DNA of 37,234 nucleotides from Parvibaculum sp040390855 (GTDB taxonomy: Bacteria > Pseudomonadota > Alphaproteobacteria > Parvibaculales > Parvibaculaceae). The stretch spans positions 1 to 37,234 of the forward strand of contig JAZJXO010000022.1 of the NCBI GenBank assembly GCA_040390855.1. Reading direction: 5' to 3'. Position numbers and translations under genes: made by a program. The notes beneath the pieces were generated by a model, which was not told where the DNA came from, ran no database searches, and saw only the letters and a program-made list of their open reading frames with translations. Shown here piece after piece: positions 16,839 through 25,714 of the stretch (its first letter is position 1; each line of letters opens with the position of its first letter).

Positions 16839-17867
16839 TTGACCATCTCTATCGGACCCCACACACTTCAGACGCCGGTTCTGCTGGCTCCTATGGCGGG
16901 GATCACAGACCTACCGTTCCGCCGTTGTGCCCACAATCTCGGTGCGGGGCTGGTTGTGTCTGAAATGGTGGCAAGCGATGAACTGGTCCGCGAGCGGCCC
17001 GATGTGGTGCGCCGCGCGGCAGGCAAGGGCGAGGTCGACCCCCTCGTCATCCAGATTGCAGGCCGTGAACCCTATTGGATGGCCGAAGGCGCAAAGCTCG
17101 CGGAAGCCGCAGGGGCCGACATTATTGACATCAATATGGGCTGCCCTGCCAAGACGGTGACGTCCGGCCTGTCCGGTTCCGCCCTCATGCGCGATCTCGA
17201 CCATGCCCTGACGCTGATCGAGGCCACTGTCGGGGCGGTTTCTGTCCCCGTGACGCTCAAAATGCGCACCGGCTGGGACGACACGACCCGCAATGCACCG
17301 GAGCTTGCCCGTCGCGCCGAAGCTGCCGGCGTCAGGATGGTGACGGTCCATGGCCGCACCCGCTGCCAGTTTTACAAGGGCCGTGCCGATTGGGGCTTTA
17401 TCCGGAATGTGAAAGAAGCCGTTTCCATCCCCGTTATCGCCAATGGCGATGTGATGAGTTGCGAAGACGCCAGAGACATTCTCGCCCAGTCGGGTGCTGA
17501 CGGTGTGATGATCGGGCGCGGCGCACAGGGGCGTCCGTGGTTCCTGCGGCAGGTCGCACATTATCTTGAGACAGGCGAGAAAATCCCCACGCCCTCGTGG
17601 GAAGAGCAGGGCCGTATCGTTGACGCGCATTACCGCGACATGCTCGCGCTCTACGGCAACGAACTGGGCATGCGCACAGCGCGAAAGCATCTTGTCTGGT
17701 ATCTCGAAGAAGCCTCGGCCCGTTTTCCTGACGATGCCATGCGCGTGCGCAACGACGTTGTGCGGATGCGTGAACCGCTCGCCGTTCTTGCCGCTATCGG
17801 ACATTTTTATGAGCGTGCGGCAGCAGCGACGTCTGTGCCCGTCTCCGCATCTAGCGAGGCCGCCTGA
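16839..17867 (+). CDS. dusB: tRNA-dihydrouridine synthase B
   Basis: Flavin enzyme that reduces uridines in the tRNA D-loop. The protein begins near SIGPHTLQTPVLLAPMAG, has the catalytic cysteine in DINMGCPAKTV (Cys102) and FMN/phosphate-contacting segments VTVHGRTRCQFYKG and ANGDVMSCEDA further on. The open frame extends upstream across the start of ispDF, but that part has no DusB similarity. TTG 16839 gives 342 residues, the usual size; TTG codons at 16800 and 16803 are alternatives. The stop shares a base with the ntrB ATG (TGATG). Dus genes precede ntrBC in many proteobacteria. Confidence 0.93.
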   Translation: MTISIGPHTLQTPVLLAPMAGITDLPFRRCAHNLGAGLVVSEMVASDELVRERPDVVRRAAGKGEVDPLVIQIAGREPYWMAEGAKLAEAAGADIIDINMGCPAKTVTSGLSGSALMRDLDHALTLIEATVGAVSVPVTLKMRTGWDDTTRNAPELARRAEAAGVRMVTVHGRTRCQFYKGRADWGFIRNVKEAVSIPVIANGDVMSCEDARDILAQSGADGVMIGRGAQGRPWFLRQVAHYLETGEKIPTPSWEEQGRIVDAHYRDMLALYGNELGMRTARKHLVWYLEEASARFPDDAMRVRNDVVRMREPLAVLAAIGHFYERAAAATSVPVSASSEAA

Positions 17868-18994
17868 TGGTTCGTACAGCCGTTCAGCAAGAGCCTACAC
17901 CTGTATTGCCGGAAGCATCCGCCATTCTCAACGCGATGCCGCATCCCGTCATCATGGTCGACAGCAATCAGCTCGTTGAATACGTGAATGACAGCGCCGA
18001 ACATTTTTTCGCGACCAGCGCTGCTGTTCTCATCGGTCATCCGCTGGGCGATGTGGTGGCCTTCGGCAGTCCGGTGCTTGCGCTTGTAGAGCAGGTGATC
18101 GCGAATGGTGTGTCGGTCAACGAATATGGCATCGAGATCGGCACACCGAAGGCAGGCGACCGCGCCGTCGATATTCAGGTGACGCCGGTGAATGATTATC
18201 CGGGGCGAGTGCTGCTCATTCTGCAACTGCGCACAATGGCGCATAAAATGGACCGCCAACTGACCCATCGCAGCGCCGCGCGCTCGGTGACAGGCATGGC
18301 GGCGATCCTCGCCCATGAAATTAAAAATCCTCTGTCGGGTATCAGAGGAGCCGCGCAGCTTCTCGAACTCAATGCGACGGCTGATGACCGCACGCTGACG
18401 CGCCTCATCTGCGACGAAACAGACCGTATTTGCAAACTCGTTGACCGGATGGAAGTTTTTTCCGACGAGCGCCCAGTGCCGCGCGAACCCGTCAACATTC
18501 ACGTTGTCCTCGGTCATGTGAAGCAGCTTGCGATGAACGGTTTTGCCAAGGGCATCAAGTTTCACGAAGAATACGATCCGTCTTTGCCGCCGGTGCTGGG
18601 CGATAAAGACCAGCTTATTCAGGTGCTGCTTAATCTTGTGAAGAATGCCTCCGAGGCCATCGGCGGACCGGAAGGCGAGATTATTCTCACCACTGCCTAT
18701 CGTCCGGGTGTGCGTCTTTCTATGCCCGGCAGCCGTGATCGTGTCAGCCTGCCGCTTGAGATTTGCGTCATTGATGATGGTCCGGGCGTCACTGCGGATT
18801 TGCTGCCGCATATGTTTGATCCCTTTGTCACCACGAAATCCACAGGAACTGGCCTTGGCCTTGCGCTCGTCGCCAAGATCATCGGCGACCACGGCGGCAT
18901 TGTTGAATGCGAGAGCCAGCCGCGCCGCACCGTCTTCCGCGTTCTTCTGCCCATGCACACGGGTGACGCGTCCACAATTTCGAAATCCTATTGA
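17867..18994 (+). CDS. ntrB: nitrogen regulation sensor histidine kinase NtrB
   Basis: Soluble sensor kinase/phosphatase for NtrC, controlled in the family by PII proteins. A PAS domain occupies roughly residues 15-125, the phosphoacceptor histidine is in AHEIKNPLSGIRGAAQ (His150), and an ATP-binding domain follows with a G2-like box STGTGLGLALVAKIIGD. There are no membrane segments, and 375 residues is the usual length. The start codon overlaps the dusB stop; ntrC begins 28 bases downstream with its own GGGAGA ribosome binding site. Confidence 0.96.
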   Translation: MVRTAVQQEPTPVLPEASAILNAMPHPVIMVDSNQLVEYVNDSAEHFFATSAAVLIGHPLGDVVAFGSPVLALVEQVIANGVSVNEYGIEIGTPKAGDRAVDIQVTPVNDYPGRVLLILQLRTMAHKMDRQLTHRSAARSVTGMAAILAHEIKNPLSGIRGAAQLLELNATADDRTLTRLICDETDRICKLVDRMEVFSDERPVPREPVNIHVVLGHVKQLAMNGFAKGIKFHEEYDPSLPPVLGDKDQLIQVLLNLVKNASEAIGGPEGEIILTTAYRPGVRLSMPGSRDRVSLPLEICVIDDGPGVTADLLPHMFDPFVTTKSTGTGLGLALVAKIIGDHGGIVECESQPRRTVFRVLLPMHTGDASTISKSY

Positions 18995-19022
18995 TGTCAG
19001 TCGTTTTGGGAGACAGAGTTTA

Positions 19023-20465
19023 ATGGCGAGCGGCACTATTCTGCTGGCGGATGATGACGCAGCAATCCGGACCGTTCTCAATCAGGCATTGGGGCGGGTC
19101 GGCTACGATGTGCGGGCAACCAGCAATGCGGCGACGCTCTGGCGTTGGGTGCAGCAGGGCGAAGGTGATCTGATCATCACCGACGTTGTGATGCCGGATG
19201 AGAATGCGTTTGATCTGATCCCCCGCATCAAAAGGATGCGGCCCGAATTGCCGATCATCGTGATGAGTGCGCAGAACACATTGAAGACCGCGATCACGGC
19301 TGCGGAACGCGGCGCTTATGAATATCTCCCCAAGCCTTTCGATCTCAACGAACTGATCCGCGTCGTGGACCGCGCCCTGACCGCGCCGCGTGAAAGCGCC
19401 GTGCCGCGCGCGACCGTTCCGGAAGATGACAAGATACCGCTCATCGGTCGCTCGCCGGCGATGCAGGATATTTACCGTGTGCTTGCCCGCCTGATGCAGA
19501 CGGACCTGACGGTGATGATCTCCGGCGAAAGCGGCACGGGCAAAGAGCTGGTTGCCCGTGCGCTGCATGACTATGGCAAACGGCGCAATGGTCCCTTCGT
19601 CGCCATCAACATGGCGGCCATTCCGCGTGAACTTATCGAAAGCGAATTGTTCGGCCACGAGAAGGGGGCCTTCACCGGTGCCAGCCAGCGCGCGACGGGC
19701 CGCTTTGAGCAGGCCGAAGGCGGCACGCTGTTTCTCGACGAAATCGGCGACATGCCGATGGAAGCCCAGACTCGTCTCCTGCGTGTGCTCCAGCAGGGCG
19801 AGTATACGACGGTGGGCGGTCGCACGCCGATCAAGACCGATGTGCGCATCGTAGCGGCGACCAACCGCGATCTGCGGCAACTCATCAATCTGGGACTTTT
19901 CCGCGAAGACCTGTTCTTCCGTCTGAATGTTGTGCCGATCCGCCTTCCCCCTTTGCGCGAGCGCACCGAGGACATTCCTGATCTCGTGCGTCACTTTCTC
20001 AGTCAGGCCGAGGCCGAAGGCCTGCCGCCCAAGACCATTGACAGCGACGGTATGGAGTTCATCAAGCGCTACCGCTGGCCGGGCAATGTCCGCGAGCTTG
20101 AAAACCTCGTGCGCCGCCTTGCTGCTCTCTATACCGAAGAGGCCATCGGTGCCTCGGTGCTGGAAGCCGAGCTTGCCGAACCCGACTTTGGTCGTCCCTC
20201 GCAGGATGCGCCGACCGACGAGCCGCTGACTTCCTCGGTTGAGCGGGCGCTCAACCGGCTCTTTGCCTCGGCGGGCGAGGACCTGCCTGCCCCCGGTCTC
20301 TATGACCGTATATTGCGGGAAGTCGAAAAACCGCTCTTCGGCATGACGTTGGCGGCCACGCGCGGCAACCAGATCAAGGCGGCGCATCTTCTGGGGATCA
20401 ACCGGAATACATTGCGTAAGAAGCTGCGTGAGTTGGAAGTTCAGGTCGTGCGGGGACTTAAATAG
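19023..20465 (+). CDS. ntrC: nitrogen regulation response regulator NtrC
   Basis: Sigma54-dependent activator of nitrogen-scavenging genes. The receiver domain has the phospho-acceptor in IITDVVMPDE (Asp54). The AAA domain has Walker A GESGTGKE (residues 168-175) and the sigma54-contacting loop GAFTGA (215-220), both intact. A Fis-type DNA-binding helix-turn-helix closes the protein (AAHLLGINRNTLRKKLREL). Length from ATG 19023 is 480 residues. The open frame reaches back to 18645 inside ntrB, but the receiver begins at MASGTILLADDD and GGGAGA stands before ATG 19023, so I used that start. Confidence 0.97.
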   Translation: MASGTILLADDDAAIRTVLNQALGRVGYDVRATSNAATLWRWVQQGEGDLIITDVVMPDENAFDLIPRIKRMRPELPIIVMSAQNTLKTAITAAERGAYEYLPKPFDLNELIRVVDRALTAPRESAVPRATVPEDDKIPLIGRSPAMQDIYRVLARLMQTDLTVMISGESGTGKELVARALHDYGKRRNGPFVAINMAAIPRELIESELFGHEKGAFTGASQRATGRFEQAEGGTLFLDEIGDMPMEAQTRLLRVLQQGEYTTVGGRTPIKTDVRIVAATNRDLRQLINLGLFREDLFFRLNVVPIRLPPLRERTEDIPDLVRHFLSQAEAEGLPPKTIDSDGMEFIKRYRWPGNVRELENLVRRLAALYTEEAIGASVLEAELAEPDFGRPSQDAPTDEPLTSSVERALNRLFASAGEDLPAPGLYDRILREVEKPLFGMTLAATRGNQIKAAHLLGINRNTLRKKLRELEVQVVRGLK

Positions 20466-20662
20466 AGTTTCCGAGACACATCAACTTATCGTGACATAGT
20501 TGCAACATTCAGATTGATTGCCCGTGCTTTTCGGGCCACTATGCGCCCTGTGCGAAGCAGGATGTTGCGTATTTGGCACGGATACATGCGGGGTAGGTTG
20601 TTGTCCTCTAGGATTCATCACGTTCAGCGCCGGTCCGGATTTGACCGGAGGAGGAACGCGGT

Positions 20663-22948
20663 ATGACAACCATCGAACGCCGGAACACGGTGAGCTGGGA
20701 GGTTCGCTTGTGGCGGCTTCTGTCGCGCCGTGGCTTCTCCGGCACTTTGGCGATTGGTCTTGTGATCATCGCCATTTTCCTCGGCTCCTTCACCTATATG
20801 ACCCTGACCGGCCTCACGCCGCTGAAACCCAGCCGCGGGCTGGTGATCGCATTGTTGCTGGCAAACCTCACTATAGTGCTGGTTTTGTTCGCACTGATCA
20901 GTTGGCGTGTCATCCGCATCATCATGGCGCGGGTCAGCGGGGCGGCTGGCTCAAAACTCCATGCGCGATTGGTCGCCATGTTCTCCATCGTCGCGGTCAT
21001 GCCCGCCATTATCGTCGCGGTCTTTGCGGCGGTGACGCTCAATCGCGGGCTGGATGCATGGTTCAGCGAGCGCACCCAGATCATTATCTCCAATGCCCAG
21101 TCGGTCGCCGAGGCTTACCTCGACGAACACCAGCGTGTGCTGCGGGGCGATGCTATGGCCATGGTCACCGACCTTGATCGTGCGTCGGCGTATTTGTCCG
21201 GCAATCCGGTTCAGTTTCAGGAGCTTGTCGGTACGCAGGCAGCGCTTCGCTCTATTCCCGATGCCTATGTGATTAACGAGGCGGGCAGGGTCATGGCGCG
21301 TGCCTCGGTGGCCGGAACGCCGACCATCGGTCTGCCGACGCCGGACCAGTTTGCGCAGGCTAAAGAGGGCAAGGCCGTTCTCTTTACTGTTGATTCCGTT
21401 GATCAGATCCGGGCGCTGGTGAAGCTCAAGACGGTGGACGACACCTTCCTCTATGTAGCGCGTCCGGTGGACGCCCGTGTGCTCACCCATCTGGCGCAGA
21501 CACGCGAGGCGGTCCGCGAATATGAGAACCTCGAACAGCGGCGCAGCGCTTTTCAGATCACCTTCGCGCTGATCTATATTGCCGTATCACTCGTCACATT
21601 GCTTGCCGCCATCTGGCTCGGCCTCTGGGCGTCGAACCGCATTGTCGATCCCATCGGCAAGCTCGTTGATGCGGCTGAAAAGATTTACGCAGGCGATCTC
21701 AGTGCCCGCGTTGTGCCCGGTGAGACGGGCGACGAGCTTGATATGTTGAGCAGCGCCTTCAACCGCATGACAAGCCAGCTTGAAGGTCAGCGAAACGCTC
21801 TCATTGAAGCAAACTATCAGTTCGACCAGCGCCGCCAGTTTACCGAAGCGGTGCTGTCAGGCGTCAGCGCCGGTGTGTTCGGTCTCGACAATGACGGCAT
21901 CATCAATCACGCCAACCGTGCGGCCTTACGCTTTTTTGATCAGGGAGAAGTCGATCTGGTCGGTCACGACATTTCGCTCATCGTGCCACAAATGGCGGCG
22001 ATGTTCCGCGAGGCGCAGAGCCATTATGAGCGCCGTGCGCAAGCGCAGATTGTCGTCCGTCGCGGCGGCGTTGACCGCACACTCAATGTGCGCGTGACGC
22101 GGGAAGTGACAGATAGCGGCGTTGGCGGCTTTGTGCTGACGTTTGACGATATTACCGAGCTTGTCGATGCGCAGCGTACCTCCGCCTGGGCCGATGTCGC
22201 CCGCCGCATCGCGCATGAGATCAAAAACCCTCTGACACCCATCCAGCTTTCGGCAGAGCGTCTTCGCCGCAAATACAGCAAGGAAATCCTGTCGGACCCC
22301 GAAGTGTTCCTGCAATGCACCGAGACGATCATCCGGCAGGTCGGCGACATCGGCCGCATGGTGGATGAGTTCTCGTCGTTCGCGCGGATGCCGGAAGCGG
22401 TGATCAAATCCATCGAGTTGAATGAAATCGTGCGGCAGGCGGCTTTCCTGCAGCGCATCGGGCATCCGGAAATCGAATATATTCTCGATCTGCCGCTCAC
22501 ATCCGTCTGGCTTGAATGCGACGGACGGTTGCTCAGTCAGGCGCTCACCAACATTCTGAAGAATGCGGCAGAGGCCATTCGCGGGCATGACAATGACGAA
22601 AGCGTTACAGGCAGCGCCAAGGATGGTGATGCCGGGCGTATACTTGTTCAGCTCACGGAAGAACCTGAATTTATCATTATTGAAGTGCGCGACACGGGTT
22701 GCGGTTTGCCGCAGGAAAACCGGACGCGCCTCACCGAGCCTTATATGACAACGCGGACCAAAGGCACCGGCCTTGGTCTCGCCATTGTCAACAAGGTGAT
22801 GGAAGACCACGGCGGCACTTTGGAATTGCAGGATGCACCGGAGACAGACGATTGGGAGGGCGGGGCGCTGGTGCGCCTGACGTTCCCGCGTGTGCGTCAT
22901 GTTGCACCTGAAACGAGTAGCGGAAATGAGGCAATGAATGGCGTCTGA
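20663..22948 (+). CDS. ntrY: nitrogen regulation sensor histidine kinase NtrY
   Basis: Membrane sensor kinase paired with NtrX, linked in alphaproteobacteria to nitrogen and redox control. Four membrane segments are visible at about residues 28-48, 58-80, 103-125 and 300-322, with an extracytoplasmic region between the third and fourth. A HAMP domain (about 323-375), a PAS domain (about 390-500), the phospho-acceptor helix ARRIAHEIKNPLTPIQ (His518) and an ATPase domain with TKGTGLGLAIVNKVMEDHGG follow. The 761-residue length is typical. GGAGGAGG lies a few bases before the ATG. About 200 bases separate it from ntrC, so it may have its own promoter. Confidence 0.96.
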   Translation: MTTIERRNTVSWEVRLWRLLSRRGFSGTLAIGLVIIAIFLGSFTYMTLTGLTPLKPSRGLVIALLLANLTIVLVLFALISWRVIRIIMARVSGAAGSKLHARLVAMFSIVAVMPAIIVAVFAAVTLNRGLDAWFSERTQIIISNAQSVAEAYLDEHQRVLRGDAMAMVTDLDRASAYLSGNPVQFQELVGTQAALRSIPDAYVINEAGRVMARASVAGTPTIGLPTPDQFAQAKEGKAVLFTVDSVDQIRALVKLKTVDDTFLYVARPVDARVLTHLAQTREAVREYENLEQRRSAFQITFALIYIAVSLVTLLAAIWLGLWASNRIVDPIGKLVDAAEKIYAGDLSARVVPGETGDELDMLSSAFNRMTSQLEGQRNALIEANYQFDQRRQFTEAVLSGVSAGVFGLDNDGIINHANRAALRFFDQGEVDLVGHDISLIVPQMAAMFREAQSHYERRAQAQIVVRRGGVDRTLNVRVTREVTDSGVGGFVLTFDDITELVDAQRTSAWADVARRIAHEIKNPLTPIQLSAERLRRKYSKEILSDPEVFLQCTETIIRQVGDIGRMVDEFSSFARMPEAVIKSIELNEIVRQAAFLQRIGHPEIEYILDLPLTSVWLECDGRLLSQALTNILKNAAEAIRGHDNDESVTGSAKDGDAGRILVQLTEEPEFIIIEVRDTGCGLPQENRTRLTEPYMTTRTKGTGLGLAIVNKVMEDHGGTLELQDAPETDDWEGGALVRLTFPRVRHVAPETSSGNEAMNGV

Positions 22949-24332
22949 GATTCTGATTGTTGATGATGAAGCTGATATTCGCGATCTCGTTGCGGGCATA
23001 TTGAACGACGAAGGTTATGACACGCGCGTGGCGGGCGACAGTGACAGTGCGCTTGCGGCGATCGAAGCACGCCGCCCCGGCCTTCTCGTGCTCGACATCT
23101 GGCTTCAGGGCAGTCGTCTTGACGGGCTGGAACTGCTCGATGTCGTCCATGAGCGTCATCCCGACCTGCCCGTCGTGATCATCAGCGGTCACGGTAATGT
23201 CGAGACCGCGGTGTCGGCGATCAAAAAAGGTGCTTACGACTTTATCGAAAAGCCGTTCAAGGCCGACCGTCTGATCCTCATCGTGCGCCGTGCCATTGAA
23301 GCCTCGCGTCTGCGCCGTGAGAATACCGAACTCAAGACGCGTATCGGTGATGATACGATGCTGGTCGGCGGTTCACCGGTCATCGCGCATGTGCGCCAGA
23401 CTGTAGAGAAAGTTGCCCCCACCGGCAGCCGCGTCCTCATCACCGGCCCGTCCGGTTCCGGCAAGGAAGTCGTCGCCCGTCTTCTCCATTCGCGCTCGCG
23501 CCGTGCGTCACATGCTTTCGTGGCGATCAATGCCGCCACGATGGCGCCCGAACGCATGGAAACCGAATTGTTCGGCACCGAAGCAACCGCTACAGGCCCG
23601 CGCAAAGTCGGTGTCTTCGAACAGGCCCATGGCGGTACGTTGTTCCTCGATGAAGTCGCCGAAATGCCGCTCGAAACCCAGAGCAAAATCCTGCGCGTAC
23701 TTGTCGATCAGACCTTCGAGCGTGTCGGCGGCGGCCCGAAGGTGAAAGTTGACGTGCGCGTCGTCTCGTCCTCAAGCCGCGATCTGAATGATGAGATTTC
23801 CAAAGGTCGTTTCCGCGAAGACCTGTTCCACCGCCTCAATGTGGTGCCGATCAATGTGCCGCCGTTGTCCGCGCGGCGCGAAGACATCCCGATGCTGGTC
23901 GACCATTTCATGGGTCAGATTTCCAAAACCACCGGCCTGCCGCCGCGCGTGATCTCGGAAGACGCGATGGCCGCGCTTCAAGCGCATGACTGGCCGGGCA
24001 ATATCCGCCAGCTACGCAACAATGTGGAGCGCCTGCTGATCCTCACATCCGGCGATCCGTCGGCCACGGTGACGGCGGACATGCTGCCCGCCGAAGTCGG
24101 CTCGTCAGCGCAGATCACGGTCAGCGGCTCGGGCGGCGAACACATCATGGCTTTGCCGTTGCGTGAAGCACGCGAGACATTCGAGCGCGAATATCTCATG
24201 GCGCAGATCAGCCGCTTCGGCGGCAACATCTCGCGCACGGCCGCCTTTATCGGCATGGAGCGTTCGGCACTCCATCGCAAGCTCAAATCCCTCGGCGTTG
24301 CGACGACAAACCGTCCCGACATGATGGTCTGA
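22938..24332 (+). CDS. ntrX: nitrogen assimilation response regulator NtrX
   Basis: Partner of NtrY. The receiver phospho-acceptor is in VLDIWLQG (Asp53). The AAA domain keeps Walker A (GPSGSGKE) but where NtrC has GAFTGA this protein reads EATATGPRKVG, so contact with sigma54 is probably lost, and it is likely to act at sigma70 promoters or as a repressor. A Fis-type helix-turn-helix is at the end (RTAAFIGMERSALHRKLKSL). Length is 464 residues. Its ATG overlaps the end of ntrY by 11 bases, so the two are coupled. Confidence 0.95.
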   Translation: MASEILIVDDEADIRDLVAGILNDEGYDTRVAGDSDSALAAIEARRPGLLVLDIWLQGSRLDGLELLDVVHERHPDLPVVIISGHGNVETAVSAIKKGAYDFIEKPFKADRLILIVRRAIEASRLRRENTELKTRIGDDTMLVGGSPVIAHVRQTVEKVAPTGSRVLITGPSGSGKEVVARLLHSRSRRASHAFVAINAATMAPERMETELFGTEATATGPRKVGVFEQAHGGTLFLDEVAEMPLETQSKILRVLVDQTFERVGGGPKVKVDVRVVSSSSRDLNDEISKGRFREDLFHRLNVVPINVPPLSARREDIPMLVDHFMGQISKTTGLPPRVISEDAMAALQAHDWPGNIRQLRNNVERLLILTSGDPSATVTADMLPAEVGSSAQITVSGSGGEHIMALPLREARETFEREYLMAQISRFGGNISRTAAFIGMERSALHRKLKSLGVATTNRPDMMV

Positions 24333-24350
24333 TAGTACCGGAGAGTTCGC

Positions 24351-25214
24351 TTGTCCCGCATCGCCTATGTCAATGGCCGCTACCTTCGTCACACGGAGGC
24401 GGCGGTCCATATCGAAGATCGCGGCTATCAGTTTTCTGATGGCGTCTATGAGGTTTGCGCTATTCGCGACGGGCGGATGATGGATGAGGACTATCATCTG
24501 GAACGGCTGCAACGTTCGCTGCGCGAATTGCGCATTGCCATGCCGATGGCGCTCGCCGCGTTGCGCCATGTCATGCGCGAAGTGATCCGTCAGAACGGTA
24601 TCTCCTTCGGCCTGATCTATCTGCAGGTGACGCGCGGTGTGTCCAGGCGCGACCATCCCTTTCCCGATCCGCCGGTCCGGCCATCGCTGGTCATCACAGC
24701 CAGGTGCCTGAGCCTTGCAAAGACCATGGCCTCCGTCGAGAAGGGGGTCGGCGTCATCACCATGGCTGACCAACGCTGGGCGCGACGCGACATCAAGTCT
24801 GTGTCGCTGCTCGCCAATATCCTCGCCAAGCAGGCGGCGCGCGAGGCGGGGGCCTATGAGGCGTGGCTCGTCGATGCAGACGGCTTCATCACCGAGGGCT
24901 CATCGACAAACGCATGGATTGTGGACGCCGAAGGCCGCGTCGTCACGCGGGCGCTCAGCGCGGCCATATTGCCGGGCGTCACGCGCCGCGTCCTGCTCGA
25001 AGCGGCAGCCCGCGAAGGCATCGAGATCGTCGAGCGTCCCTTCACAGTCGAGGAAGCCCGCAGCGCGCGTGAAGCCTTTATCAGCGCCTCGACGGCCATT
25101 ATCACGCCGGTTGTGAAGGTCGATGACCATGTGATCGGCAACGGCGCGCCGGGCTCTGTGACGCTCCGTTTACGCAAAGCCTATGACGCCGTGGCCAAAA
25201 TCAGCGGTTTTTGA
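24351..25214 (+). CDS. dat: D-amino-acid aminotransferase
   Basis: A fold-type IV PLP enzyme of 287 residues. The PLP lysine is in RRDIKSVSLLANILAKQ (Lys149), followed by the phosphate-binding region GFITEGSSTNAWIV, both typical of the D-alanine/branched-chain aminotransferase family. Context supports Dat, since this gene is commonly found between ntrX and hfq in the Hyphomicrobiales; a branched-chain or aminodeoxychorismate lyase-type activity cannot be ruled out from sequence. It starts at TTG 24351 with CGGAGAG about 6 bases before. The trkA gene often found in this interval is absent. Confidence 0.9.
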   Translation: MSRIAYVNGRYLRHTEAAVHIEDRGYQFSDGVYEVCAIRDGRMMDEDYHLERLQRSLRELRIAMPMALAALRHVMREVIRQNGISFGLIYLQVTRGVSRRDHPFPDPPVRPSLVITARCLSLAKTMASVEKGVGVITMADQRWARRDIKSVSLLANILAKQAAREAGAYEAWLVDADGFITEGSSTNAWIVDAEGRVVTRALSAAILPGVTRRVLLEAAAREGIEIVERPFTVEEARSAREAFISASTAIITPVVKVDDHVIGNGAPGSVTLRLRKAYDAVAKISGF

Positions 25215-25427
25215 GGTTCGCCGGTCGTTTTGGAGCCAGAAAGTCGATTTTTAGACATAAATCTGTCCACAAAGACGATTTGGCTTCATTTCGCACTTGC
25301 AGCATAACCCCAAAACACACGATTGTAGGTAAGCCGCACTTTCGCTCTTCGAGGGCAAAGACAATATGATGAGACCGGTCGGTGCGGCCGCGCTGGTCCA
25401 ACCCAATGTTACAAATGGGGTTTACCC

Positions 25428-25670
25428 ATGTCTGAGAAAACTCATAACTTGCAGGATACGTTCCTGAACCATGTGCGGAAGCACAAGGTCACCCTCACCA
25501 TCTTTCTGGTGAATGGTGTGAAACTTCAGGGCGTCGTGACGTGGTTCGACAACTTTTGTGTGTTGTTGCGTCGCGATGGCCACTCGCAATTAGTGTACAA
25601 ACACGCCATATCAACGATCATGCCCGCCACACCGGTTCAACTGTTTGAGCCGGGCGGCGAAGAGGCGTAA
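25428..25670 (+). CDS. hfq: RNA chaperone Hfq
   Basis: Hexameric Sm-like protein that pairs small RNAs with messages. The 80-residue protein has Sm1 (LQDTFLNHVRKHKVTLTIFL into NGVKLQG, about residues 8-36) and Sm2 with the signature VYKHAISTIMP (about 56-66). The C-terminal tail is short, as is usual in alphaproteobacteria. Upstream are 213 bases without a gene, AT-rich near the middle, ending with GGGG about 10 bases before the ATG. hflX follows after 44 bases, a conserved pairing. Confidence 0.97.
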   Translation: MSEKTHNLQDTFLNHVRKHKVTLTIFLVNGVKLQGVVTWFDNFCVLLRRDGHSQLVYKHAISTIMPATPVQLFEPGGEEA

Positions 25671-25714
25671 ATCTCTGATCGGGATAAGCCTCTCCAAAGA
25701 TCGAGACTGGCGTT

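Noticed and set aside
19020..20387. Long antisense frame over ntrC; similar ones lie over ntrB (17807-19081) and hflX (25787-27067)
   Set aside because: The sense strand carries unmistakable motifs and the antisense products show none.
20574..20589. TGGCACG-GATACATGC before ntrY as a sigma54 promoter
   Set aside because: The GC element is one base too far from the GG element and the -12 sequence is CATGC, not TTGC. Spacing is strict in this promoter class.
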